NCBI RefSeq assembly: GCF_000968015.1
Contig: NZ_LACH01000049.1
Coordinates: forward strand, 1-64,000
Length of the DNA stretch: 64,000 nucleotides
Reading direction: 5' to 3'
Source: Pseudomonas fluorescens
Lineage (GTDB): Bacteria; Pseudomonadota; Gammaproteobacteria; Pseudomonadales; Pseudomonadaceae
Below the pieces are notes generated by a model, which was not told the DNA's origin, ran no database searches, and saw only the letters and a list, made by a program, of their open reading frames with translations. Each line of letters begins with the position of its first letter. Position 1 is the first letter of the stretch. Below, in pieces: positions 32,889-42,218 of this stretch. The translations under genes were made by a program, and so were the position numbers.

Positions 32889-33569
32889 ATGTCGCTGACT
32901 CTGTACTACCATCCGCTGTCGTCGTTCTGCCACAAAGTGCTGATCGCGCTCTTCGAAAACGCTGTCGAATTCGAGAAGCGGATCATCGATCTCGCCAATG
33001 ATGCAGACAGAGCAGAGCTGCAAGCGCTATGGCCGCTCGGCAAATTCCCGGTCATCCGCGACCACGCTCGCCAGCGCAACGTGGCGGAGACCACGATCAT
33101 CGTCGAATACCTGGATCGATTTTATCCTGGTGAACATCCACTCGTTCCCAGCGATTGGGAGACCGCGCTGGGGGTCCGTCTGTGGGACCGTGTGTGCGAC
33201 CACTATCTCCAGCACCCGCTGCAACAGATCGTGTTTGATCGCCTGCGCGGCACTCACGGCGATTTGACCAGAGAGCGTTCCACACTGCGGACGACGTACG
33301 GCATGCTCGACCGCCAGTTGGCGTCCAGAATCTGGCTCGCCAGTGCAGATTTCAGCCTGGCCGATTGCGCCGCGGCCCCGGCACTTTTCTACGCCAGTAC
33401 GCTCGAGCCTTTTCCCGACGACTACGGTCACTTGAAAGCCTATTTCGACAGGCTGATGAACAGACCGTCCGTCCAGCGGGTGATCGACGAAGCCAGGCCC
33501 TGGTTTTCGTTTTATCCATTTGAAGAGGCCATCCCGGAGCGATTTCGTCAGGCGCCGGACCCCACCTGA
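32889..33569 (+). CDS. glutathione S-transferase family protein
   Basis: The product is 226 residues with a thioredoxin-like N-terminal domain (MSLTLYYHPLSSFCHKVLIALFEN, candidate Ser/Cys at residues 11-14; cis-Pro region GKFPVI; ETTIIVEYLD glutathione-binding ESxxI-like segment near 72) and an all-helical C-terminal domain ending with ADFSLADCAAAPALFYA. GAGGAG upstream supports ATG 32889. It is a stand-alone detoxification-type gene with unknown substrate. Confidence 0.85.
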   Translation: MSLTLYYHPLSSFCHKVLIALFENAVEFEKRIIDLANDADRAELQALWPLGKFPVIRDHARQRNVAETTIIVEYLDRFYPGEHPLVPSDWETALGVRLWDRVCDHYLQHPLQQIVFDRLRGTHGDLTRERSTLRTTYGMLDRQLASRIWLASADFSLADCAAAPALFYASTLEPFPDDYGHLKAYFDRLMNRPSVQRVIDEARPWFSFYPFEEAIPERFRQAPDPT

Positions 33570-33587
33570 CAGGCCTCGACACTTCGC

Positions 33588-34532
33588 CTAACGCACCACG
33601 TCGATCAACTGCTCACGCTGCGCCCCCGTCAGCATCGGACCGAAACCTGCACTGGCATTTTCCGCCATGTAACGCGGGTTGCCGGTGCCGGGGATCACAC
33701 AAGTCACCGCCGAATGCGTCAGCAGGAACTTGAGCGCCAGTTGCGGCCAGCTATTGACCCTCACATCCGCGGCCCAGCGTGGTAACGGTTTGTCCTTCAA
33801 GCGGGCGAGCAAATCACCGCCGCCGAATGGTCGATTGCAGATCACCGCCACACCTCGCTCGCGACACAGCGGCAGGATGCGTTTCTCGACGCCGCGATCG
33901 TCCAGGGCATAGTTGATCTGCAAAAAGTCCAATGGCTCAGACTTGAGTACCGCTTCCACCTCGTCATACGCCGACGCTGTGTAATGGGTGATGCCGATGT
34001 AACGAATGCGCCCTTCTTCCTTCCATTTGCGCAGCGTGGGCAAATGAGTTTTCCAGTCCAGCAGGTTGTGAATCTGCATCAGGTCGATCCGGTCCGTCTG
34101 CAGCAGTTTGAAGGACTGTTCCATCTGCGCGATGCCTTCTTCGCGGCCACGGGTCCACACCTTGGTGGCCAGAAACGCCGGCGAGCGCGGTTCGTGAATC
34201 GACAGCAGCTCACCGGTCGTCTGTTCGGCGCGACCGTACATCGGCGAACTGTCGATCACCTTCCCGCCCTTCTCGAACAACGCTCGCAGCACCGCAGGCA
34301 GCTGCTTGTAGGCGGGGCTTGAAGGCTCGACATCAAAACCGCGATACGTGCCCAGCCCAACGATCGGTAGTAGTTCGGCGCTGGATGGAATGGCCCGGGT
34401 CAGCATGTTCTTGCCTCCTGTTTCGGTCGACGGCGTGGATGCTGCAAAAGCTGGATCGAAGGTGAAAACCGCCGAAGCACCGGCAGCCAGCGTGAGTATT
34501 TTTCGACGCGTGTACCCATCAGTGTGGCTCAT
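33588..34532 (-). CDS. Tat-exported aldo/keto reductase
   Basis: The product is 314 residues. The leader SHTDGYTRRKILTLAAGASA has a twin-arginine pattern and a hydrophobic stretch ending near AFAAS, which suggests export by the Tat system. The aldo-keto reductase core follows with the tetrad residues Asp and Tyr in VIDSSPMYGRAE, Lys in FLATKVW and His in LMQIHNLLDW. Start ATG 34532 is preferred because longer versions lack a ribosome site. Tat export of an NADPH enzyme implies folding with its cofactor in the cytoplasm. Substrate unknown. Confidence 0.8.
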   Translation of the reverse strand: MSHTDGYTRRKILTLAAGASAVFTFDPAFAASTPSTETGGKNMLTRAIPSSAELLPIVGLGTYRGFDVEPSSPAYKQLPAVLRALFEKGGKVIDSSPMYGRAEQTTGELLSIHEPRSPAFLATKVWTRGREEGIAQMEQSFKLLQTDRIDLMQIHNLLDWKTHLPTLRKWKEEGRIRYIGITHYTASAYDEVEAVLKSEPLDFLQINYALDDRGVEKRILPLCRERGVAVICNRPFGGGDLLARLKDKPLPRWAADVRVNSWPQLALKFLLTHSAVTCVIPGTGNPRYMAENASAGFGPMLTGAQREQLIDVVR

Positions 34533-34659
34533 GGAATTGCCCTTCCACATTTTTGCTGTCAGCCACGGTCCACAGCACTTCTCGCGCCGCACGCACGAGG
34601 CTAGCCACATCAGCATAGCTACCCGCCCAATGCCTATCAGCTAAAGAGCGACACAATCC

Positions 34660-34790
34660 GTAGCAGCTGGCGGAGCCTGCGTTCGGCTGCGAAGCAGTCG
34701 TGAAATCAGACGATGCGGTGTTTCAGGAAGACCGCAAACTCAGGTTTTACGACTGCTCCGCAGCCGAACGCAGGCTTCGCCAGCTGCTAC
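34660..34790. repeat. long inverted repeat (GTAGCAGCTGGCG family)
   Basis: Arms of about 45 bases (GTAGCAGCTGGCGGAGCCTG at 34660 onward and its inverted copy ending GCCAGCTGCTAC at 34790) flank about 40 bases. It fills most of the otherwise empty 34533-34910 interval. A second copy lies at 47459-47596. Confidence 0.8.
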
Positions 34791-34910
34791 GGATCGCGTT
34801 TTGGCTTAACTGATCCGATGGGCATGGGTGCCCTCCCGGTGCGTGGCGCTATCGGTCTACTACACTCTGACAGCGATCAAGCGATAGCCGTCTTCCGGCC
34901 AGAGCCGTCA

Positions 34911-35699
34911 ATGCCGCCCACTAAAGTTAGCCGAATGCCACGAATTCTGGTGTCAATCGTCGTCATCGTCGCCGTTGTGTATCTGGCGCTCTGCGCTGCG
35001 CTGTTTGTGTTTCAGCGCGCCCTCATCTACTTCCCGCAACCCCGCGCTGTCGGCACTTCGGCATCGCTGCTCACGCTGTCAGTCGACGACGCGCAGGTGC
35101 TGGTGTCCGTCAGGCCGCACGACGGGCCGAATGCGTTGATCTATTTCGGTGGAAATGCCGAGGACGTCTCCCGGAGCCTGCCTTCGTTTTCCGAAGCCTT
35201 TGCCGATCACGCCGTCTACTTGCTGCACTACAGAGGCTACGGTGGCAGTTCCGGATCGCCCTCCGAGGAGATGATTTCGCGCGACGCCCTGACCTTGTTT
35301 GACCTGGTCTACGCCACCCATCCACACATTACGGTGGTCGGTCGCAGCCTGGGCTCGGGTGTCGCCGTGCGCCTCGCCAGCCAACGCCCGGCGGCGCGTC
35401 TGGTGCTGATCACGCCCTACAACAGTGTTGAAGAACTTGCCGCCCGGCAGTTTCCCATCTTCCCGGTGAAGTGGTTGCTCAAGGACACCTTTGAATCCTG
35501 GAAGTACGCCGCCCACATCACGGTGCCGACGCTCTTGATCGCAGCTGAGCACGACGAAGTGATACCGCGTTCCAGCACCGAGCGGCTCTTCACCCATTTC
35601 GCCAACGGAGTGGCGTCGCTGAAGGTCATACCGGGTACGGGGCACAACTCGATATCCGAGAGTCCCGAGTACCTCAAGGTGTTGGGCGATGGTTTGTAA
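34911..35699 (+). CDS. membrane-anchored alpha/beta hydrolase
   Basis: This protein of about 262 residues has an N-terminal transmembrane anchor (ILVSIVVIVAVVYLALCAAL) and an alpha/beta-hydrolase fold of the YfhR/BEM46 type. Nucleophile Ser lies in VVGRSLGSG, the acid in AAEHDEVIP and the His in PGTGHNSI; the oxyanion region includes LHYRGYGGSSG. ATG 34935 is an alternative start and neither has a clear ribosome site. Such proteins are probably esterases or lipases on the membrane face; no specific substrate is known. Confidence 0.75.
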   Translation: MPPTKVSRMPRILVSIVVIVAVVYLALCAALFVFQRALIYFPQPRAVGTSASLLTLSVDDAQVLVSVRPHDGPNALIYFGGNAEDVSRSLPSFSEAFADHAVYLLHYRGYGGSSGSPSEEMISRDALTLFDLVYATHPHITVVGRSLGSGVAVRLASQRPAARLVLITPYNSVEELAARQFPIFPVKWLLKDTFESWKYAAHITVPTLLIAAEHDEVIPRSSTERLFTHFANGVASLKVIPGTGHNSISESPEYLKVLGDGL

Positions 35700-35725
35700 G
35701 TGGTGGTCCCACGGGCAGTGTTCGA

Positions 35726-36997
35726 CTAGCGCAGCGACCGGAACGCCGTGCGAAGTTCCTCGGTAAATAGCTGGGGCTGTTCCCAGGCCGCGAAGTGGCC
35801 GCCCTTGTCGGCCTGGTGGAAGTAGATCAGGTTGCTATAGGCGCGCCGGGCCCACGTCTCCGGCGGGCAGTAGACATCCTCTGGAAACACCGTGACGGCC
35901 ACCGGCAACGAAATCTCGGTGGTCTTCTGTGCGGCCGAAGAAAGAGGACTTCGCCCCATGTTCTCCCAGTAGAGCCTGGCTGCCGAGGCGCCGCTATTCG
36001 TCAGCCAGTAGAGCGTGATGTCGTCCAGCACTTCATCCTTCGTTGGCGACTGTTGGGGGTCGGCGCCGTATGTCCACCGGGCAAAGCCTGGATGCACGAG
36101 CAGGAGCGCGGCGAGGAAGGCCGGTGAATCCGTCGCGCCGTAACCGATCATCTGCGGTCGCGCGGCCATCATCGCGCTGTACGCCAGGTTCCCCTGTTTG
36201 ACGAGCGTGGCGACGGCGTCATAGGTCGCGCGCTCCTTCTCGGAAAAACCCGCCGGCGCCAGTCCGCCAACCGCGAGCGCCGCGCTCGCTTCCGCCGGTA
36301 TCGTGGCTGGCAGGTTTAGGTGAATGCCGCGCAATCCGGCCGGCGCCTGGCGTGCCATCGCGCTGGTAATGGGGGCGCCCCAGTCGCCGCCCTGAGCGAC
36401 ATAGTGGGTGTATTCGAGGCGCTGCATCAGCTGCGCCCAGACCCGGGCGATGTGGTCTGGATCCCAACCGATACCACTCGGCTTGCCAGAGAAGCCGTAG
36501 CCAGGAATGGACGGAATCACCACATCGAAGGCATCTGCCGCATTGCCCCCGTGCGCGGGCGGATCGGTGAGCGGACCGACGACCTTGATGAACTCGAACA
36601 CCGAGCCCGGCCACCCGTGGGTCATGATCATCGGCAAAGCGTTCGGGTGGGGGGAACGCACCCAGATAAAGTGGATGTCGACCCCGTCGAGGGTGGTCAC
36701 GTACTGCGCCAGATTATTGAGCTGAGCCTCAGCCTTGCGCCAGTCGTAGTCCGTGCCCCAGTAGCGAACCAGCGCCTGCAACTGTTCCAGCTGTGCGCCC
36801 TGTGATCGATCGGAAACCGTCTCTTTGTCCGGCCAGCGGGTCGCCGCGATACGGTTGCGCAGATCGACGAGTTCCTTGTCCGCAACATTGACGTGGAAGG
36901 GCTGAATGGCCTGGGGATCGGCAGCGGGAGCGGCGCTGGCAAGGGCCGAGACGCAAAGCGCGAGGGTCGCTGCAGCGACCGCGAGTGTGAGCTTCAT
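35726..36997 (-). CDS. secreted epoxide hydrolase
   Basis: The protein is 423 residues with a signal peptide (cleavage near ASAAPA). An EHN N-terminal region (FHVNVADKELVDLRNRIAATRWPD) precedes an alpha/beta-hydrolase domain with HGWPGSVFEF (oxyanion loop), nucleophile Asp in QGGDWGAPI and the catalytic His in KGGHFAAWEQP. GAGG seven bases before ATG 36997 suggests that start; ATG 37003 is only six bases upstream. The layout is that of microsomal-type epoxide hydrolases found in soil bacteria. It is convergent with the hydrolase gene upstream. Confidence 0.82.
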   Translation of the reverse strand: MKLTLAVAAATLALCVSALASAAPAADPQAIQPFHVNVADKELVDLRNRIAATRWPDKETVSDRSQGAQLEQLQALVRYWGTDYDWRKAEAQLNNLAQYVTTLDGVDIHFIWVRSPHPNALPMIMTHGWPGSVFEFIKVVGPLTDPPAHGGNAADAFDVVIPSIPGYGFSGKPSGIGWDPDHIARVWAQLMQRLEYTHYVAQGGDWGAPITSAMARQAPAGLRGIHLNLPATIPAEASAALAVGGLAPAGFSEKERATYDAVATLVKQGNLAYSAMMAARPQMIGYGATDSPAFLAALLLVHPGFARWTYGADPQQSPTKDEVLDDITLYWLTNSGASAARLYWENMGRSPLSSAAQKTTEISLPVAVTVFPEDVYCPPETWARRAYSNLIYFHQADKGGHFAAWEQPQLFTEELRTAFRSLR

Positions 36998-37266
36998 CTT
37001 CATACCTCAGCTGAGGGATACGATGAGTCCGTCCGTGGTGAGAATGGCATGGGCGCAGGTCAGGCGGCGCATGGCGCCCTTTACGATCTCGACGTCAAAA
37101 AGGTTAGACAATCCCGGACGTTTTCACACGGCCTGAAACCGGTCATTCATGCTTGATCGCTGAACGCTTGCCGCTTCTCCAGACAGCAAAACGCCCTCCT
37201 CGGCGGCAGGCGCAGGGAGGGCGAATGGTAACGATGCCAACTTGCCAATAACGTAACAGGCCCGGC

Positions 37267-37683
37267 TCAGACCAGATTGATTTCGACGTTGATGTTGCCC
37301 CGCGTGGCTTTGGAGTACGGACACAGCTTGTGCCCTTCATCCACCAGCGCCCGGGCGGTTTCGCGGTCCATTCCCGGCAGGCTGATGTTGAGGCGAGCCT
37401 GCAGCAGGTAGCCGCCTGCGTTGGTGCCCAGGTCAACTTCGGCGTCAATGGCCAGGTCAGGCGGAAGCGTGACCTTCATTTTGCCGGCAGCGACTTGCAT
37501 CGCACCGATGAAGCAGGCTGACCAACCCGTGGCGAACAACTGCTCCGGATTGGTGCCGTCGCCCTTGGTGCCAGGGGACGAAAGTTTGACTTCGAGTCGT
37601 CCATCATCACTGCGTGATGCGCCGTCCCGCCCACCCGTGGTGTGGACTTTGGCGGTGTACAGTACTTTTTCGATCTGGGTCAT
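37267..37683 (-). CDS. ohr: organic hydroperoxide resistance protein Ohr, canonical type
   Basis: This 138-residue Ohr has the canonical loop HTTGGRDG (catalytic Arg near 18), NPEQLFATGWSACF (Glu and first Cys, near 50 and 60) and CPYSKATRGNI (second Cys near 122). It is the fourth Ohr-family gene in the window but lies 8 kb from the tandem set, is on the other strand and has no GCATAC/GTATAC palindromes upstream. GGAGAT lies close to ATG 37683. It is likely the housekeeping Ohr, with the tandem copies as derived paralogues. Confidence 0.88.
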   Translation of the reverse strand: MTQIEKVLYTAKVHTTGGRDGASRSDDGRLEVKLSSPGTKGDGTNPEQLFATGWSACFIGAMQVAAGKMKVTLPPDLAIDAEVDLGTNAGGYLLQARLNISLPGMDRETARALVDEGHKLCPYSKATRGNINVEINLV

Positions 37684-37841
37684 GATGATCTCCTGATTGA
37701 AAATGCCGGATGAAAAAGGTTGCCCTCTGTGAGCGTACCGACCAGTCCTTGCTGCTTGATGGATTCGCCATTCGTCAGGGCGCTTGCGTCAGCCGCAGCG
37801 GACTGGACCTTTCAATATAGATGGCGGTGGGCGACTTCGGG

Positions 37842-39173
37842 CTATGAGTAAGCACCAATCACCCACTTAACTTTTTCCAGCGCCTCGCGCAGTGCGCCCA
37901 TCTCTGCCGACCCCAGCGCCAAGCGAATCGCATGCGGTACATGAGCAGAAGTCGCAAAAGGCTCGGCGGTTGAAACCGCCACTTTTTCACGCAGCAACGC
38001 TGCGGCGATCTGGTCGGCCCTCGCATCTTCGGACAAAGGCAGCCAAAGAAAATAGGACGACGGATGACGAATGCACGGCAGGCCCGCCAGCACTTCGGCG
38101 GCCATCGTTTGCCTGGCTTGCGCATCCTGGCGTTTTTCAGCTTCCAGTTGCATGACGGTGCCATCGTCGAGCCAGGTGCTCGCGATCGCCGTCAGTACGC
38201 CGGGGGTATTCCAGGTGGTCGCCCTGATCGTTCGCTCCAGCGCGGGCACTTTTTCGGCCGGGGCGGCGACGAAACCTACGCGCAGTCCCGTGGCCACGCT
38301 TTTGGAAAGCCCTGAAACGTACACGGTCCGCTCGGGGGCGAGTTGCGCTATCGGTGCCGGCGGGTTCTCGGCAAGGAAGGCATACGCGGCGTCCTCGATG
38401 ATGAGCAAGTCATGCCTGCGCGCGATCGTCACCAGCGACTCGCGCTGATCGGCACTCATCACCCATCCCAGCGGATTGTGCAGCGTCGGCATCGAGTACA
38501 CCGCCCGCACGCGGCGACTCCGGCACAGACGGTCCAGCGCCTCCAGATCAGGCCCCTGCTCGGTCACGGGAATGGGCACGATTTCAAGGTGCAAGGCTTC
38601 GGCCAGCACGATGAATCCTGAATAGGTCAGCGCATCCGCTGCAATCACATCACCGGGTTGCAACAGCGCCATCATCGTCACGGCCAGCCCATGTTGAGCG
38701 CCACTGACCATTAACACTTGCTCGGCATCTACCGTCAGCCCTCGGGCGAGCAAATGACGCGCCACCGAGGCGCGCTCATGCAGGCGCCCGGCGTGTGGCT
38801 GGTAGCGCAACAGGGATTCCAGATCACCGCCCGACGCGAGTTGGCGCAGCGCATTTCGCAAGAGTTCTGCCTGCCCGGGCAGCGAGGGATAGTTGAAGTT
38901 GAGGTCGGTCATTCCAACGGCAACGTTTTTCTGGTCAATACCCAAGCCCGGCGGCAACGACGTCTCCCGCACGAACGTGCCTCGCCCCGTCTCGCCGCTG
39001 ACCAGGCCCATGGCTTCGAGCTCTGCATAGACCCGAGAGGCGGTCACCAATGCCAGCCCTTCTGTTGCCGCCAGTTGACGATGCGTTGGCAAACGCGTGC
39101 CCGGCAACAATCGCCCTGACCGGATGTCAGCCGCCAAAGCATCCACTAATGACTTGTACCGTGAGCGAGGCAT
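37842..39173 (-). CDS. MocR-type regulator (GntR winged helix plus aminotransferase domain)
   Basis: The product is 443 residues. Residues 1-75 form a GntR winged helix (RSGRLLPGTRLPTHRQLAATEGLALVTASRVYAELEAMGLV), and residues about 95-440 a fold type I aminotransferase domain with the PLP Lys in SGLSKSVATGLRVGF. Such proteins are usually transcriptional regulators rather than enzymes. It is divergent from an EamA exporter gene with only 83 bases between starts, so it probably controls that gene in response to PLP or an amino compound. Confidence 0.85.
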   Translation of the reverse strand: MPRSRYKSLVDALAADIRSGRLLPGTRLPTHRQLAATEGLALVTASRVYAELEAMGLVSGETGRGTFVRETSLPPGLGIDQKNVAVGMTDLNFNYPSLPGQAELLRNALRQLASGGDLESLLRYQPHAGRLHERASVARHLLARGLTVDAEQVLMVSGAQHGLAVTMMALLQPGDVIAADALTYSGFIVLAEALHLEIVPIPVTEQGPDLEALDRLCRSRRVRAVYSMPTLHNPLGWVMSADQRESLVTIARRHDLLIIEDAAYAFLAENPPAPIAQLAPERTVYVSGLSKSVATGLRVGFVAAPAEKVPALERTIRATTWNTPGVLTAIASTWLDDGTVMQLEAEKRQDAQARQTMAAEVLAGLPCIRHPSSYFLWLPLSEDARADQIAAALLREKVAVSTAEPFATSAHVPHAIRLALGSAEMGALREALEKVKWVIGAYS

Positions 39174-39256
39174 GTCGAGATGTATCCATGACGATTTTTT
39201 GATTGTAGTGATCGTCGATCATACGATGGAACTCTGCAAATTGAGAGTGCCCTCAG

Positions 39257-40147
39257 ATGGAACGAACCCTGCAAAACCCAATGACGGAAAAGACCGCGAG
39301 CGGATGGCTCAACGGGTTCATCGGCGTGCTGATTTTCAGCGGCTCGTTACCGGCCACACGGTTGGCCGTGCTGGAATTCGACCCGGTGTTCCTGACCGTT
39401 GCCCGAGCGGCGATTGCCGGGCTTCTGGCGCTTTGCATGCTGGTGCTATTTAAAGAAAAACGTCCCGCCAAACGTCAGCTTATGCCCTTGGCGATCGTGG
39501 CAATGGGGGTTGTAGTTGGGTTTCCGCTGCTGACGGCGCTGGCGCTTCAGTACGTGACGTCGGCGCATTCCATCGTCTTCGTTGGCCTGTTGCCGCTCGC
39601 CACTGCGGTGTTCGGCGTGTTGCGCGGCGGGGAGCGTCCACGGCCGGTGTTCTGGTTGTTCTCGGTGCTGGGCAGCGCGTTGGTCGTGGGGTTTGCGGTC
39701 TCGCAAGGCCTTACCGCTTCGCCGACCGGCGACATTCTCATGCTGCTGGCCATCCTCGCCTGCGGGCTGGGTTATGCCGAAGGCGCAAAGCTTTCAAGAA
39801 CACTGGGAGGCTGGCAGGTGATCTCGTGGGCATTGGTGTTGTCGCTGCCCGTCATGGTCCCGCTGACCTGGTTGATGGCCCCGGCTTCGTTCTCGGGGAT
39901 TACCCCATCCGCGTGGTTGAGCCTGGCTTACGTATCGATCTTCAGCATGCTGATCGGTTTCGTCTTCTGGTACCGCGGGCTGGCCCAAGGGGGGATTGCC
40001 GCCGTCGGCCAGTTGCAACTGCTGCAACCGTTTTTTGGTTTGGCGCTGGCGGCCACGTTGCTTCACGAACACGTGAGTATCGGCATGCTGGGGGTTACCG
40101 TCGCGGTGATCCTTTGCGTGGCTGGGGCGAGGAAGTTTTCGAAGTGA
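39257..40147 (+). CDS. EamA/DMT family exporter
   Basis: This 296-residue membrane protein has ten predicted helices in two EamA repeats, seen as GSLPATRLAVLEFDPVFLTVARAAIAGLLAL in the first and GFVFWYRGLAQGGIAAVGQLQLLQPFFGLALA in the second. Drug/metabolite transporters of this kind often export amino acids or related metabolites. The MocR-type regulator is divergent. An alternative start at ATG 39281 is possible. The 3' end overlaps the convergent gene by 53 bases. Confidence 0.83.
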   Translation: MERTLQNPMTEKTASGWLNGFIGVLIFSGSLPATRLAVLEFDPVFLTVARAAIAGLLALCMLVLFKEKRPAKRQLMPLAIVAMGVVVGFPLLTALALQYVTSAHSIVFVGLLPLATAVFGVLRGGERPRPVFWLFSVLGSALVVGFAVSQGLTASPTGDILMLLAILACGLGYAEGAKLSRTLGGWQVISWALVLSLPVMVPLTWLMAPASFSGITPSAWLSLAYVSIFSMLIGFVFWYRGLAQGGIAAVGQLQLLQPFFGLALAATLLHEHVSIGMLGVTVAVILCVAGARKFSK

Positions 40148-40502
40148 GCGGGCGCGACAAACGTTGCTGCCAGTTTCCGCCATTGGCGCGCTGGCAGGCT
40201 TCTTCAGAATCGAACTGCACATGGGCCGATACCGGGCTGACGAGAACGTCCGCTTCGCCTAACGCAATGGCCGTCAACTCGAGCATGCGCTCGCCCTGCC
40301 CACTGGCCAGCGCATGATCTTTATTGGCCTGCGTATCGAAGACCCAGATGACCCTCAGGCTGGAAGGGAACCGGTCGTAATCGATCTCGTGGGTCAGCCA
40401 GCAGAACCCGAGGATTTCCACTTTGGCCGTCTCACACGCCTCGGTCAGGGTGGCAATCAGGCGACGCTCGATTTGGGCCTGATCGCGTTTGCTTAGCGGC
40501 AT
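40095..40502 (-). CDS. conserved hypothetical protein
   Basis: The product is 135 residues with no domain I can name. The start MPLSKRDQAQIERRLIATLTEACETAK is helical and polar, the centre (GFCWLTHEIDYDRFPSSLRVIWVFDTQ) is beta-like, and the C-terminal 25 residues are Ser/Arg/Lys-rich. The C-terminal part overlaps the 3' end of the exporter gene, which may explain its composition. A cytosolic protein is expected since there is no signal or membrane segment. Confidence 0.6.
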   Translation of the reverse strand: MPLSKRDQAQIERRLIATLTEACETAKVEILGFCWLTHEIDYDRFPSSLRVIWVFDTQANKDHALASGQGERMLELTAIALGEADVLVSPVSAHVQFDSEEACQRANGGNWQQRLSRPLTSKTSSPQPRKGSPRR

Positions 40503-40675
40503 GAGTGGGTCCTTGTGACGGGTAAAAAGTAGCCATCATACGACACCTCCACGTCCTCTTTGGAGGACGCACTGCGCCCAACGTAAATATGCCTCTTTCG
40601 CCCGTGAACCTTGTGTTGAAGCGCCAGTCATAGCCGAGCCGTGAATTCCACTTGCCCGCTCAGAGCTATTCATCC

Positions 40676-41536
40676 ATGCGCCAAACCCTCCTGTCCGTTC
40701 GCGTTGCCTCGCTCTGTTTCATTCCTCTGCTTTCCCTGTTCGCCAACCCCGCCCACGCCGGTGCCGAAAGGCAGTTGGTGGAAGCCATCAACGACTACCG
40801 CGCTCACCCCGATCGCTGCTTGGGGCGCGCCGGCCGAGCGTTATCGCCGCTGGCGTTGAAGTCGAACCTGGCCTTGCCGATCGGCTATGGCGGCGGTTTG
40901 CGCGATCGATTGAAAGCGTCCGGCTATCAGGCGGTGACGGTGCGCACGATTCGTGTGGTCGGTGCGCAGGATGCCGATGAGGCCTTCGACATGCTCCAGA
41001 GCGATTACTGCGGGGCGTTGCTCGATACCCAATATGCCGACATTGGCGTCAGTCGCGCCCGAAGTGAGTGGCAGGTGGTGCTGGCGCAGCCCGTGCTGGA
41101 CAGTCGCGTGGGTGATTCGCGTGCTGTCAGTAAAGCGTTGCTGGCACAGGTTAATGCGGCACGCTCAAAGCCGAGACTCTGTGGTCGTCAGCGCTTCGCC
41201 GCCACACGACCATTGGCCTGGAACGCAGCCCTGGGCGCTGCGGCGCAAGGGCATAGCAAGGCGATGGCCTACGGCAACTACTTCGCACACCAGGCCCCCG
41301 ACGGTGACATGCCCGCAGACCGGGCCAGAGCCGCTGGTTTCCGTGGCCGGCAGATCGGCGAGAACATCGCTGCCGGCCAGGGCTCACCGAGCAAGGCCAT
41401 GTCGGGCTGGCTGGCCAGCCCGGGGCATTGCGCCAACCTGATGAATCCGATGTTTACCCAAATGGGCGCAGCCTATGCGGCGGACGCACGCAGTGATGAG
41501 GGGGTTTACTGGACGATGTTGTTTGGCGCGCCTTGA
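40676..41536 (+). CDS. secreted CAP/SCP domain protein
   Basis: The product is 286 residues with a signal peptide (VASLCFIPLLSLFANPAHAG, cleavage near residue 25). The C-terminal 130 residues are a CAP (SCP/PR-1) domain with LAWNAALGAAAQGHSKAMA, the conserved His in NYFAHQAPDG, GENIAAGQGSP and SPGHCANLMNPMFTQMGAA. The N-terminal half repeats a weaker domain-like pattern starting LVEAINDYRAHPDRC, similar to the opening helix of a CAP domain. Function of bacterial CAP proteins is largely unknown. Confidence 0.8.
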   Translation: MRQTLLSVRVASLCFIPLLSLFANPAHAGAERQLVEAINDYRAHPDRCLGRAGRALSPLALKSNLALPIGYGGGLRDRLKASGYQAVTVRTIRVVGAQDADEAFDMLQSDYCGALLDTQYADIGVSRARSEWQVVLAQPVLDSRVGDSRAVSKALLAQVNAARSKPRLCGRQRFAATRPLAWNAALGAAAQGHSKAMAYGNYFAHQAPDGDMPADRARAAGFRGRQIGENIAAGQGSPSKAMSGWLASPGHCANLMNPMFTQMGAAYAADARSDEGVYWTMLFGAP

Positions 41537-41544
41537 GTGATTGA

Positions 41545-41568
41545 GCGGCGCCTTATTTTGGGCGCCGC
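41545..41568. terminator. bidirectional hairpin
   Basis: GCGGCGCC and GGCGCCGC form an 8-bp stem around TTATTTTG, between convergent genes; the loop contains the stop codon of the minus-strand gene. Confidence 0.6.
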
Positions 41569-42182
41569 ACCGCCCTCACCTTTCCACTGCCACCGCCGCC
41601 GCAGAAAAACTGCTCGCCGCCGTCCGATTCAAGCCCCGACACCCCGACGCCGGCCGGCAGCTTCACACTCTCCAGCACCTCGCCGGTGGTCGAATCGATA
41701 TGGCGTAACTCACTCTCGTCTTCTTCCCAGGTGCCATGCCACAGCTGACCCTCGACCCAGGTCACTCCGGTGACAAAGCGGTTGGATTGAAGGGTGCGCA
41801 GAATCGCGCCGGTCTCGGGATCGATCTGATGAATCTTGCGATCTCGATACTCGCCGACCCACAGCGTCCCTTCCGCCCACGTCAGCCCTGAGTCACTGCC
41901 GCCAGGCGCCGGAATAGTCGCGAGTACACGGCCGGTCTGCGGGTCAATTTTCTGGATGCGGTCCTCGGCGATCTGGAACAGGTGCTGCCCGTCGAAGGCA
42001 GTGCCGGCGTGGGCGGCGACATCGATTGAGCGCAGTGTCTTGCCACTGTCAGGGTCCAGGGCGTTGAGTTTGTCACCGGTGGCAAACCACACATGCCGGC
42101 CGTCCCAGGTGACGCCATGGACCTTGTCGACACCGGCAAAGGGTCCATATTCACGAAGGATTTTGGCTGCTGACTGTTTCAT
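41553..42182 (-). CDS. beta-propeller (YVTN/Vgb-like) protein
   Basis: This 209-residue protein is made of repeats of the form W-x-G-x-x-(V/L)-W-(F/V)-x-(T/G)-x-x-x-x-(L/I)-x-x-(L/I)-D-P-x-(S/T)-G, for example VHGVTWDGRHVWFATG, LTWAEGTLWVGEY and VTWVEGQLWHGTW. This is the glutaminyl-cyclase/virginiamycin-lyase-like propeller pattern, about five blades. No signal peptide is seen, so it is cytosolic. It is downstream of, and probably co-transcribed with, the helix-turn-helix gene at 42219. Ligand unknown. Confidence 0.65.
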   Translation of the reverse strand: MKQSAAKILREYGPFAGVDKVHGVTWDGRHVWFATGDKLNALDPDSGKTLRSIDVAAHAGTAFDGQHLFQIAEDRIQKIDPQTGRVLATIPAPGGSDSGLTWAEGTLWVGEYRDRKIHQIDPETGAILRTLQSNRFVTGVTWVEGQLWHGTWEEDESELRHIDSTTGEVLESVKLPAGVGVSGLESDGGEQFFCGGGGSGKVRAVRRPK

Positions 42183-42218
42183 GTTGGCATTCCTCGTTAC
42201 GGGTGGGTGACGTTCATC

